Notes under the pieces: generated by a model
The model's input: only the letters and a program-made list of their open reading frames with translations
What the model was told of the DNA's origin: nothing
Database searches by the model: none
Translations under genes and position numbers: made by a program
NCBI GenBank assembly: GCA_905221605.1
Contig: CAJNDS010002103.1
Span: 72,081-119,580, forward strand
Length of the DNA: 47,500 nt
Direction of reading: 5' to 3'
Source of the DNA: Symbiodinium natans
Lineage: Eukaryota > Sar > Dinophyceae > Suessiales > Symbiodiniaceae
Part shown: piece after piece, positions 19,501-26,402 of the stretch
Position numbering within the stretch: the first letter of the stretch is position 1
How the letters are laid out: each line of letters begins with the position of its first letter

Positions 19501-21429
19501 CCAGCTAAACAAGGTAGACTCAGCGGGCCATGCTTCGGGACTGAAACCGTTCAAACAAAACTCAACCTTTTCTCTAAAGGCTTGCAGTTGTTGTTGGCTG
19601 AAGCCTTCGAGCTGGATGGCTAAGAGTGTCTGCTGGGAGACTGTCGCCCCCCTGATCCGGTCTACCCGACACCTTCGGCTGAGCATTGCCAACAGCGCAC
19701 GCCCGGAAGGCTGCACGCCTAACGCATGTGCTCGCTCGGTGAACGCCTGGGCAGCGACTCCGTAGTCTCCCTTGAGGTGTTTTGGATCTGTAAGCTGTGC
19801 AGCCAGGAATGCATCAAGGCGGGGAAGGCCGTCAGACGTGACCTGCAGATTGCGCATCTGTCGGTCTCCTATGGCTGGATCAAGGGCGACCTGGAGCCAT
19901 CTCAGTATCCTGGCGTTCCCACTCTTGTCTATGCTGCTGAACGATGTCAAAACGCCGTTCCTCCATGCTCGATATCCCGCGGCTGTCGAAGGAAGTGCAG
20001 GGATTTTCAGGTCTCGAAGATCTTTGTTGTGGTAAGTATCCTGCTCATAGTCTACTTCTTCTTCCCCCGGTGCATCGGTGACATCAATGATGGGGTCATC
20101 TTCCCTCTCCTCTTCCTCCTCACCTTCCTCGTGTTCGGACCCGATGTCGTAGTGCATCGGAGGGTCTGGGGGATGCACGACTGAAGGAGGTTTGGGAGTG
20201 GAGAAGACGTTGAAGGGATTGTCACTCGAAGAACCCTTCTTGGATCTAGACGGAGCCGGCAAACCAACACCGGTGAAAACTGGCAACCTGGGTGCGCAGA
20301 AGCATCCAAACCGATTTGGAACAGGCGCAGCAGCCACACCAGCAGATCTTTGACCTTGAGCCGCTGAGACCTTTGGACTCTTATGCTTAGGGGAGGGTGT
20401 CCCGTTTCGGAGCCCCGAACCTTTCGCTTTGCTTTTAGGCTTGGATGCTTTGGGACTGACGATTTCTCGCAACTCCTTCATTGTCTCACCAACACTTGCA
20501 GCCAAGGCCTTGAGGGCTTCACTGATCTCCGTGCCATTTTGGTCCTGAGCCCTTGAGGCCTGCGACACTCGCTCTGCGTGAAGGTGGGATGTGTCGGCTT
20601 GGGACTGTTGTTGAGCTTTGATGCTTTGCATCTCAGCTTGGATCATCGCAATCCGCTGCATCATTTCTTCCTGCTGCTCCTCAAGCTCACGATTCCTAGC
20701 CTGAAGTGAGGCAATGGTTTCGTTTGCTTGTGCAAGATGCTGACCGGCTTGTTCTGAAACACTCTGGACCTGTCTCTCAGCTTCAGCCCTAACGCGCTCT
20801 GCATACTCTTGTGCGTGCTGCATGGCTTCATGTTGAGCAGAAGTGACAGCGCTCTGAACATATGCCTGAGCCTCACTCTTTGCAACCTGCACGTATGCCT
20901 GAGCTTCATGCTGAACGTTCTGTGCAAACACCTGAGCGTCCTGTTGAATGTTTTGTGCTTGCGCTTGTGCCAGCTGTGCAGCAGCAACGGCCTGAGAATG
21001 TGTTCGGGAATCAACCCCATGAAGATGCAATTCCTGACGACTCTGATGCAGGTGCAACTCTGGGGCAATGCGCTGAACATGCTGATGCAAGTGCACATCC
21101 GGGGTGGTTGTCCCATCGCCCGGTGCAAGCGAAACAGGTTGACTTGCTGGTGCAGGACTTGCAACTTCACATGCATAAGCAGGCGGAGGCAACAAAGCTT
21201 GCATCCTAGAGGAGGAAGAGCGATTTCGGGAACTAGCTAAGGCATAGGGTTGAGAGGACCTTCCCCTTCCGGTTGAAACGGCTCTTACGGGAGTGGAATC
21301 ACTACTGCTCTCTCCTACCCTTGCTTCTTGTGCCCTTACAGCACTGAGTGCCCGCGCCTGTTGTGTAGGCGGCGTGCTGGAAGTGGACACCTGGAGCGAG
21401 GAATCAGTAGTTTCGGGACTCATCGCCAT
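13513..21429 (-). CDS. Gag-Pol polyprotein with methyltransferase-like and 2OG-oxygenase-like domains (ORF2)
   Basis: The frame gives 2638 aa from the ATG at 21429 (context GGCACCATGG) to TAG at 13513. It is open a little further upstream to an in-frame TAA at 21483, but with no earlier ATG. Domains in order: a Gln/Ala-rich coiled coil (about 140-290), an acidic run (about 433-444), a Lys/Gly/Pro-rich linker, and a CCCH finger (C-x7-C-x5-C-x3-H, 798-816). Then an aspartic protease (DSGA from D923), an integrase zinc motif (H1209, H1213, C1220, C1223) and an integrase core (D1260, D1317, E1348). Then a CCHC-like knuckle (C1546, C1549, H1556, C1560) and a C5-methyltransferase-like region (about 1620-1840, PC at 1697-1698). 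Then a copia reverse transcriptase (D1988; YVDD 2084-2087) and an RNase H (D2265, E2310/E2312, D2346). Last is a 2OG/Fe(II)-oxygenase-like tail (H2535, D2537, H2593, R2605). Retroelement catalytic residues are present, so the protein looks functional. The two accessory enzyme calls are motif-based. Confidence 0.93.
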   Translation of the reverse strand: MAMSPETTDSSLQVSTSSTPPTQQARALSAVRAQEARVGESSSDSTPVRAVSTGRGRSSQPYALASSRNRSSSSRMQALLPPPAYACEVASPAPASQPVSLAPGDGTTTPDVHLHQHVQRIAPELHLHQSRQELHLHGVDSRTHSQAVAAAQLAQAQAQNIQQDAQVFAQNVQHEAQAYVQVAKSEAQAYVQSAVTSAQHEAMQHAQEYAERVRAEAERQVQSVSEQAGQHLAQANETIASLQARNRELEEQQEEMMQRIAMIQAEMQSIKAQQQSQADTSHLHAERVSQASRAQDQNGTEISEALKALAASVGETMKELREIVSPKASKPKSKAKGSGLRNGTPSPKHKSPKVSAAQGQRSAGVAAAPVPNRFGCFCAPRLPVFTGVGLPAPSRSKKGSSSDNPFNVFSTPKPPSVVHPPDPPMHYDIGSEHEEGEEEEEREDDPIIDVTDAPGEEEVDYEQDTYHNKDLRDLKIPALPSTAAGYRAWRNGVLTSFSSIDKSGNARILRWLQVALDPAIGDRQMRNLQVTSDGLPRLDAFLAAQLTDPKHLKGDYGVAAQAFTERAHALGVQPSGRALLAMLSRRCRVDRIRGATVSQQTLLAIQLEGFSQQQLQAFREKVEFCLNGFSPEAWPAESTLFSWLYSKLKHCRLLSRAVDKIKDSNPGSNKRTFAWLWSQLVELLDELREEANEESIRDTLIKPKAKAAPAPKKEERSRDKPDKPTPANPAPPAKTKGSGKDGKDKDGKGKGGKGSGKGADSQKTPNKPKAKSGGKGQGSKAEGKAPSKGNAPKATVPCLFFPKGTCNRGENCPFSHETSPGNKAPGSKTTGASATAKSSAAAVALLLPTTARGASVDGSSTPSKTTFWKRSGLSRFFQFVSGWFTVFSNICAPACPATVTPLLVASQHQHPQQGWFYHEWIADSGAGRSLESREALNEQGIPEDAYAHMAEQAPTVSFSTGNGVVDSGLMLGFEGSILGNNSAYLLDNCPSVKSLGELVETKSMPFVWLPGKLPMFLSSVEHVQVIEESAICADRVEGNVPIFREQVRFVSPSTVAMPGFMSDARKAKPLARTTIEPSRHTTYRPSPHITEESTLLELLQDPGVPSKTASGSRDPPPDSDDELKSRAKSSSARKPKAKPSPKDKVKGAKAPKPAEAAKAPEPPAPVEPEVPPPPLPPPAIPPGSGSDSGEDVTSERQKQLIKEASSMAHKLTHIPKNPYCEICQRSRMYRQRVTKKRAEPLEDRGDLPPAEQFGERIATDYIIPSKREHAVHVIRDEYSGALRAFVCARTAERAAQNLLTFVGARYKHLPNVLCKADDAKELIAAVSQIGWVHEATLENRFPHNAQLEREIRTLEESTRAVHLAAGFHVVPDLWHVSVQFAAQTLTVVPWQGKDKSRFEVATGSPFEGPRLPLGQLVHYRIHDPSRRHKFEATTAPGLFAGWRFEHGFVYRDVIWVLDYEAVKSKSIGYRDMIPVPYAEVHVPETETFPLKAAADLALRVFQDPKLEAITALDIPFSSLSPADPPRRRAEYITLERILKFGATPGCKACTFDSVKHSPKCRARFDALIKADRIALTSKPPEPVPPAELPEGVGLHPSSEPAVEGLVAKVELGVTQVFVDANRERVRQRKVQTLIGKDVLFEYACGDSSELSQAASEIGINSIRLCRSMIDLSNEEHVKQVQGQVEASPGCDVWLSLPCTEFSPWQNMNVHRHGAKYGKGLRNRQEKSKLMFLYARKVLATAIANHGRIAVEWPKGSGWWDLPEWKEFQDEHGLHKVSFDGCMAGVKGREHPIRKPWSVATNDLRLVQFLGQLQCDGSHQHEAAEGSQTKQTDAYPRELAHNIVEAWYPQRYHRHIPSMVTKNLTKREWKADPRGVAAVKKEAEGLRSNGTWDDLTVCLLSSLRADAKRQNRKLKIAELLTLCGIKHFELPEHEHKFKGRIVYRGDCIFDQFGNHVLFEDVATTPTSLVALNIALFFGCQDGNAVSLADAIQAFLQADLAEAGEPDTWVILPEELWLDTWHKAYPSGSKLVVRLKRSLYGHPLAGKLWQKHLASVLTSFGGIEMDLFPSNFIFQMGSHTLLLNVYVDDLTLSGAKHLHAQFWKRLRAHIKLEDECYIEASNARILGRGHRIQRGSDFTTLVLDMSAFAEQVVEAYCELADVPKAKLRNVTTPSLSEALMSDEDLQQPGTLSHVAAKVLMKALWLGRLARPDLCFIIGRLASRVAAWTKWEDKQLLRLISYLHGTTGLCLAATVNHHEAPQIHIFTDSDFASCPHSAKSTSGIYMTIGSTDFRFPLWWASKKQTSVARSTPEAEAIAMASAMFGEALNIQVMMEHLLGRAIDVVFHQDNETLLKVLATGYSAKLRHCNRVHRVNIASMSEQLESPQVTAVYCKSESQIANGLTKVIPPAEWPHTLAQFGLTASSDGPHLETAVAALAEANLAAEVFAGSCPKVPTCQHLVQLLTLLPHGPDKRGAPGHDSHVFSAGAFVLGGVFGLQTNTHKFQYATALICRFFRRYMPSHKFSSIIVQQGVVAGLHRDSNNAEGSKNLLVALNPTSGPILWVEDEEGTVQCPNDDSLWGHMLCNPALFNPRARHCTVLTGCEASERIVAIAFLIRNAERLSPSDRATLLSAGFNLPSIC

Positions 21430-21488
21430 GGTGCCAGGCAATAGAAACCCCAGGTTCCCCTGAAGGTCAGCACCTCTCTTTTAGCGTT

Positions 21489-22742
21489 TTACAGGGACCG
21501 CAGCCACAACAACACAGTGGGCACGAGATCAGTCAGCCACGTATTCGGCGATACCAAAATACCGTGAACACCATACGCCTCGACGTCCCGCACGATGTCT
21601 GATCTGTCATCCAAATGACACGCAAAGTGATCCGACCGCCGGTCCATCAAACGCTTAATGAAGGCTCCTTTTCCAGGACGGCCCGTTGGAGAGCTAGTGA
21701 TGTAGACTGGCACGCCCGGAAGCTCCGAAGCCATCGACTGACGCGTTTCTTTGGCCCGTTCTGTCCCAGAGTAACTCGTGCAAATAAACTTCAGCTTCAC
21801 GTGGCTCGGACGCTCTGCGTTCAAACGGTCCAAAAAATCTCGGCTGTCCTGAAAGTGGATGTTGAGCACCCCGCTGAAATCCAATGAAATCAGGACAGGG
21901 ATGTCCTCACGCACTTCGACCACTTCCAAAGGTGCAACACGCGGCGCGGCAGAAGAAGAAGATGAGAGCGCCTGATTATGCTCTCTCCACTCTTCAGTAG
22001 TCCACCGGTTTATGGCTTCTCTATCTGAGTGTTGTCCCAATTCAACCTGTTCCCTGAACGAATCCGCTATGGTTGGATACTCTCTTTCGTCCAACTCCCA
22101 GTCCTGCGGTGGTCTGGACTCGGGCCGGGCCTTTGCTTTGGGACGATACACAAGAAGATCTGCTGCAGCCTCCGGTGCACGTGACGGACCTGGTGTTCCG
22201 GGCAAGGTACTTGCCTTGGGAGGAACCGGGGTTCTATTACCCTTATGTTTAGGTCGTGCCCTAGGAGGTGCAGGGGTTCGATCACCCTTATGTTTCGGTC
22301 GCGGTCTAGGAGGTACCGGAGTTTGGTCAGAACCCTCAACCAAGGAACGAGGCGGAGATCTGGAACGCACTGCGACAGGAGGAGTCCTCGGAGCCGGTAT
22401 CTCAGGCTCCGGCGAAGGTGCCTGAAGCACTCCTCTGACCTCTTCCAGGGTATCCTCGACGAACGTAGCGTAAGGATGATATGGCAATGCCTCCGTGCCC
22501 TCGAGCTCTCTTTCTCGAGTTCGGACCAGCCGTATGGCCCCAGACTGCTGCTGAGTACCGATGAGAAGCTGCACCAGCGCACGGATGACCACCAAGAGGA
22601 CAGCTTTCCTCCGACGGAACTCAGACGAGCCTTTGACCGCAGGCGAGTTCGTGGCCCTGGAAAAAGCAGCAGTCACACGCTCCACAAAGGACTCTTCAGA
22701 GGTCACGCGTTCCCACGCCTGCAAAAAATCGTTCCAACCCAT
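21489..22742 (-). CDS. Retrotransposon ORF1, proline-rich protein with C-terminal HAD-like domain
   Basis: The frame gives 417 aa from the ATG at 22742 (context GGTACCATGG) to TAA at 21489. It continues open upstream to about 22916 but only via non-ATG codons. The N-terminal 70 residues are helical and charged. About residues 107-200 are Pro/Arg-rich, with a repeated PKHKG-type unit. The last 130 residues read like a haloacid-dehalogenase fold: LDFSGVL with the expected nucleophile D288, a motif II Thr/Ser (322-323), a motif III Lys (K358) and a DD pair (D378, D379). The usual second Asp of motif I is Ser290, so phosphatase activity is uncertain. ORF1 precedes ORF2 in another frame with 59 bp between. 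A Gag-like or RNA-binding role for the N-terminal half is inference. I know no standard copia counterpart. Confidence 0.75.
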   Translation of the reverse strand: MGWNDFLQAWERVTSEESFVERVTAAFSRATNSPAVKGSSEFRRRKAVLLVVIRALVQLLIGTQQQSGAIRLVRTRERELEGTEALPYHPYATFVEDTLEEVRGVLQAPSPEPEIPAPRTPPVAVRSRSPPRSLVEGSDQTPVPPRPRPKHKGDRTPAPPRARPKHKGNRTPVPPKASTLPGTPGPSRAPEAAADLLVYRPKAKARPESRPPQDWELDEREYPTIADSFREQVELGQHSDREAINRWTTEEWREHNQALSSSSSAAPRVAPLEVVEVREDIPVLISLDFSGVLNIHFQDSRDFLDRLNAERPSHVKLKFICTSYSGTERAKETRQSMASELPGVPVYITSSPTGRPGKGAFIKRLMDRRSDHFACHLDDRSDIVRDVEAYGVHGILVSPNTWLTDLVPTVLLWLRSL

Positions 22743-23921
22743 GGTACCAGAGACAATTGCACAGCCTGATTCGGGCGGCGACCCCTCTAAGCCTAATTCG
22801 GGCGGCGACCCCAACAAGCCTAGAAAGTGGCCAGAAGAATGTGTGCAGAGCGCCTGAGCTTGACTACCTTGCCGGGATTCCTCAGATGGGATATTGGGGC
22901 AATGCAGGTCTTTCAACTAACGACACGCACTCAACCGGCTGTCTGAGCCAATGCACACGGATGAGAGTGGGGAAGACCCGCGACTCTCTTTGCTTTGACC
23001 CTGAAACCTCTTAGGGATTGGGACTTTGTCCGATGTTGCGTTCACAGTGCGTGGTCAAGCCGACGGCACTGTGGGTTTGCTGTTGGCGGAGTGATGGGCT
23101 TAGTCTCAACCCGAAGGGAGACCACAAACCACGCGAAGATCGAAGTCTGAACTGAACCTGCTGTTTGGGCAGTTCGAGGCGAAGCACACGGTGATGCAGT
23201 GATGCTTCGTCAGACGCCTAGGGTACCCACAAGGCCTAGCCTCCCTAAACCGTGCAGGGGTTCACAGGAGAGGGTACAAAGGCAAGATGTTCAGGAATGT
23301 TTGAAGTGAAGTCCGAAAGTCAGAACCAACCAGGGCAAGAGGGGCGAGCACCTCGACACCGCAGCGGAGATGCGCAGCCACACGATGTACCTGGATGTCA
23401 CGGAAAGTATTGAGGCAATCTAGGGACCCACCTATCGTCGGCGTACGTTAAAGCACGGACAAGGACCCTAAGCTGCCAGTCAAACGATACCTCTCTGTAG
23501 TGATTAGCAAGAAGATTACTCACGAACCTTCTCCACCAATTTAGCGGATGAGCAATCAACAAACGCGTGATGCGTTTCTCACGCAAGGCCTTAATGAAAT
23601 GAACCCAAATGTGGAGGTGTGTTGCGTAATGCTCTTCCGGCTCAGTGCTTTGCATGCACGATCGAAGATTTCGAGATATGGAATGCCACGTGGAAAGCCC
23701 AACGGTGGCTTGCAGGTGAAATGAATGCAATTGCTGAGCCTGGCTCTGGCTCGACACAATGCTGGATGTGAAGTATGAATGAGGCAGGGCCAGCGGCTCC
23801 TGTCGCGCAATTTCAAGCACACTCTCAAGGCAGGTGTGCGGTTATGGAGGGGGCACTATGGCGGCGCGCGGCTTTGCCTACGTTCCTACCAAAGTGACCA
23901 CGTAGCTTGAGGCTGTTAACC
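22743..23921 (-). other. Retrotransposon leader between 5' LTR and ORF1
   Basis: This is about 1.2 kb. It holds a 17-bp direct repeat (ATTCGGGCGGCGACCCC near 22780-22815, just upstream of the ORF1 ATG) and short ORFs without recognisable domains, the longest in the 23398-23820 interval. It probably contains packaging signals and, if the element is trans-spliced, an acceptor site. I cannot assign these by eye. Confidence 0.6.
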
Positions 23922-23922
23922 A
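23904..23922 (-). promoter_or_regulatory. Candidate primer binding site
   Basis: Immediately inside the 5' LTR the sense strand reads GGTTAACAGCCTCAAGCT. With the last LTR base it starts TGG, as expected for pairing to a tRNA 3' CCA end. The priming tRNA was not identified. It does not read like the initiator-Met site common in copia elements, so a tRNA half-molecule or another tRNA is possible. The call rests on position and the TGG only. Confidence 0.35.
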
Positions 23923-24077
23923 GTTAAGTACAACAAAGGTACTTAAGACAAGGAAAGACGCACAACGGGCACGCCTATTTTCCTTGAGCCAAAATACAAT
24001 CAGTCATCCGAATCTGCTCTCCTAACCCTACTTGGTATGTACAGCTAAACGGTGGTTTGGGGCCAGTTTAGTTAACT
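23922..24077 (-). repeat. 5' LTR of the copia-type element
   Basis: This 156-bp copy begins AGTTAA and ends TTAACT, so it is closed by a 6-bp inverted repeat instead of the usual TG...CA. It appears base-for-base identical to the copy at 13324-13479. In the element's sense it contains ATTTTGGCTCAAG (23995 to 23983) and, near its inner end, an 8-bp stem with a 7-nt loop (23924-23946). It should carry the promoter and 5' part of the transcript. Confidence 0.95.
23983..23995 (-). promoter_or_regulatory. Spliced-leader-like motif in 5' LTR
   Basis: The sense strand of the LTR reads ATTTTGGCTCAAG, identical to the last 13 nt of the conserved dinoflagellate trans-spliced leader as I know it. The preceding bases (TGT) do not continue the leader. 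It may be a truncated relict from reverse transcription of a trans-spliced RNA, or a working mimic. The same motif is in the 3' LTR. Confidence 0.6.
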
Positions 24078-24082
24078 TAGAA
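24078..24082. repeat. Target-site duplication TAGAA, right copy
   Basis: TAGAA follows the LTR end at 24077 and matches 13319-13323. The empty site would have read TTTTAGTGTAGAATGGGC. Confidence 0.9.
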
Positions 24083-24568
24083 TGGGCATGTGGGACATTT
24101 CTGGACTTGGAGGTCAAGATTGCCTGCTTGGAACATTGAATAGGGGGTGCTGATTGAATTCAAGTTTTCGCGGGGCCCGTGTCAAAACCCTCTGCCGTAG
24201 CCATTCCAATGCCAACCCCAGTTGCGCCCCCAAAACCTTATACGGATCTGAAACCGTTTACATTACATTGCCCAGCTCGACGCTACGCCCCTACAGACGC
24301 CTGAGGCTTCCAATTCTGCAGGTCGGCATTCGCTCTCTTCGCACGCTGAGCCCGGCGGGATCGTAGGCGAAGGCCAGCTGGTCTGGATAAAGCCCAAATT
24401 GGCGACAGATCTGCCACCTTAGCTTCAAGGGCGGAGTGGCAAGGAACATGGTTATATACGTGTAGAATGTGACCTCGATTAACATTCACCTTTCAAAGCC
24501 AGTGAAAGATAATTACCTCGAAAATAGGATCCTCTCGAACCCGATAACAAGAGGGAGCAACATGAAAT
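24083..24568. other. Unassigned interval right of the retrotransposon
   Basis: No telomere-like repeats and no recognised gene. An 11-nt match to the 5' part of the spliced leader near 24195 is probably chance. Confidence 0.5.
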
Positions 24569-24677
24569 CCCTAAGGGTCCATGTACCTATATAGCATATA
24601 CTTGGGCCCTAAAGCTGCTATATGGGAACCCTTTTAAAGGCCACGTATATACTATATAGGTACATGGACCCTTAGGG
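24569..24677. mobile_element. Foldback MITE family B, copy 1
   Basis: A 109-bp hairpin with tips CCCTAAGGGTCCATGTACC and its complement. The first 14 bases resemble the family A tip (CCCnnnGGGTCCAT), so the families are probably related. No 3-bp duplication is evident here (AAT against ACA). Confidence 0.75.
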
Positions 24678-24795
24678 ACATCAAAGGGGCCCCTCACTAG
24701 CCCCGGTCTTGCGGATGTGCAGGTGCGAGAGCGTTCTCTGCGTAACTTTGCGCAAGCTCTGTGTATGCGTGTTCAGAGTCGGCAGCCGTAGTTGC

Positions 24796-24900
24796 TTTAG
24801 GGTTAGGGTTTAGGGTTTAGGGTTTAGGGTTTAGGGTTTAGGGTTTAGGGTTTAGGGTTTAGGGTTTAGGGTTTAGGGTTTAGGGTTTAGGGTTTAGGGT
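24796..24900 (+). repeat. Telomere-like block, about 14 repeats
   Basis: Pure TTTAGGG run apart from one TTAGGG at the left. Confidence 0.95.
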
Positions 24901-25700
24901 AGAAACAATGGGGTGTTGTACATGGTTGTAGCTGCACCTGCTTGAGAACATGACAACCCTAAATCGGAAACCGCACCCCGTCCCCCGGTCCTCCCCCACC
25001 CCCTCCCCCTCCAAACGAAAAAAATATACCTGAAGCCCAGCAACAGAAGCCATTCAACCCCGAACCATCAGGGGTGAATCCTGAACCCTAAACCCTAAAT
25101 CCTACATTCTAGCGTTCGCGGCTTTGGAATTTAGAAGGGACGAAAGCGAGATGCAAGAGCTGGACTTCATCGTCTGACAGGTTCACTGCTGGCGGCTGCG
25201 CATCATGCGCGGCAAAGAGTGGGAAGCCTCATGCAGGTTTAGGGTTTAGGGCTTATAGGGTTTAGGGTTCGGGCTTAGGGTTTAGGGGGGCAAACCGGCA
25301 AACCCGGCAGGGCTTGGAGGGGTTCAGGGTTTTGAGTTTGGGGGTCAGTGTTGCTGAACCAGGGTGGTGCTATTTCTTTTGATGCGTGCATATAGGGTTC
25401 TTATTTGGGGATACTCACAATGAATAACCTCCATATCCCTCGAACATGGCATGGGCACAGCCAAAGCGCTACAACCTTCTAAAACTTCGGCTTCAGCCAA
25501 GAATCTCTGTTCCTGATTGCCCAGGAAGCCAACGTGGCGCCAAGTACGGGGGCCTGCCGCATGCAGCAATTTCTCTGTCCCTCTTTTTTTTTTTTTCTGT
25601 CTCTCTCTCTCCCTCCCACCCACTTCCTTTCATACTCGCGCTCTAACCAAAATTTGGCAGCTGCTTGCAATCGTGTGTGCCCGTAGCTCCCCATCGCTTT
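24901..25700. other. Gene-free mosaic with pyrimidine tract
   Basis: Degenerate telomere-like words (25080-25100, 25235-25290) and a T13/CT-rich stretch at 25580-25620. No recognised gene. Confidence 0.5.
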
Positions 25701-26020
25701 ATGCCTTGAGCAGTGGCTGGCGCCGGCCGGAATGATCGTTTTTGAGCGGAAACGAAACACAACCAACATGATTCCAGCAGCGGCCATGATCACAAACACA
25801 AGAAAATTCTTAAGGAAACTGCCACAGAACATGCTGTTCTGAGTGTCCTCGGCAGCTAGCTGCAAAGGGCCTCATCGTGTCACATGTCTGCTTGAACTTC
25901 AACTCCGATGCAGTCACCTGTCCTGAGATCGGATACTTCCCTGAATATTGCCACACAAGGCCCCACTGCACCTGAGTGGAACTGTGAATTTCTGTGTGAT
26001 TGTCTGCGCCACCGTCCAAG
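25700..26020 (-). pseudogene. Possible fragment with one membrane segment
   Basis: Two overlapping minus-strand frames look partly coding. One contains VQWGLVWQYSGKYPISGQ (about 25950). The other, around 25760-25840, contains a hydrophobic segment followed by basic residues (FLVFVIMAAAGIMLVVF, then RFRSK), typical of a single-pass membrane helix. A frameshift or an intron would be needed to join them. Unrecognised. Confidence 0.2.
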
Positions 26021-26065
26021 TCTCAGTGTGGGAAGTAGAGGCCCTGGTGCCGAGTTTGAAACTGA

Positions 26066-26148
26066 ATAGGGTTTAGGGTTTAGGGTTTAGGGTTTAGGGT
26101 TTAGGGTTTAGGGTTTAGGGTTTAGGGTTTAGGGTTCAGGGTTTAGGA
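26066..26148 (+). repeat. Telomere-like block between two coding-like fragments
   Basis: About eleven TTTAGGG repeats separating the fragments at 25700-26020 and 26148-26365. Confidence 0.95.
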
Positions 26149-26365
26149 ATCCAAACTCCTTGCTGACTTTGATCCGGTCTTCCGCCTGAAGACCTTGTTG
26201 TAACTTGAGCGTCACAGTTTCATTGGCTTCGGGAAGCTCCATCGCGTACACCTGGCACCACCCGGCAGTGAAGTCATCAGGCATTGGCAATGGGTTGGCG
26301 AGAAGTTCTGATACCCGCACTGTTTTTTGACTGGCCTGCCCGGGGAGGGGATGTGTTTCCAACAC
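26148..26365 (-). pseudogene. Possible coding fragment cut by a telomere-like block
   Basis: A minus-strand frame of about 70 codons reads plausibly as protein (LPEANETVTLKLQQGLQAED) and then runs into the TTTAGGG tract at 26066-26148. More protein-like sequence follows on the same strand beyond that tract (25700-26020). The two parts may be exons of one gene whose intron holds the tract, or a gene broken by it. No domain was recognised. Confidence 0.22.
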
Positions 26366-26402
26366 AGTTGGTCGTCAGTGCCTGGTCATATAGGTGGTAG
26401 CG

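Larger units (their letters stand above)
13324..24077 (-). mobile_element. Complete Ty1/copia-type LTR retrotransposon, 10,754 bp
   Basis: The element is bounded by two 156-bp direct repeats (13324-13479 and 23922-24077) that read as identical, and by a 5-bp target duplication TAGAA at 13319-13323 and 24078-24082. In its own (minus) orientation the order is 5' LTR, about 1.2 kb leader, ORF1 (22742-21489), ORF2 (21429-13513), polypurine tract and 3' LTR. Integrase precedes reverse transcriptase in ORF2, which is the copia order. Both ORFs are open from ATG to stop without a frameshift. Identical LTRs, a clean target duplication and intact ORFs mean a very young and possibly still active insertion. 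Unlike the rest of the window, the interior contains no telomere-like heptamer tracts. The extra domains (methyltransferase-like, 2OG-oxygenase-like, HAD-like) explain its large size compared with a typical copia element of about 5 kb. Confidence 0.95.

Noticed and set aside
18731-19765. A 344-codon plus-strand frame antisense to the retrotransposon polyprotein
   Set aside because: It is a shadow of the ORF2 low-complexity Lys/Pro/Gly region. No domain, and its boundaries have no relation to the element.
23398-23820. 140-codon frame in the retrotransposon leader
   Set aside because: No recognisable domain and no good ATG context. Probably untranslated leader.
24195-24205. CCGTAGCCATT, identical to the first 11 nt of the spliced leader, 118 bp outside the LTR
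   Set aside because: An 11-mer match is not improbable in both strands of 47.5 kb, and the following bases do not continue the leader.
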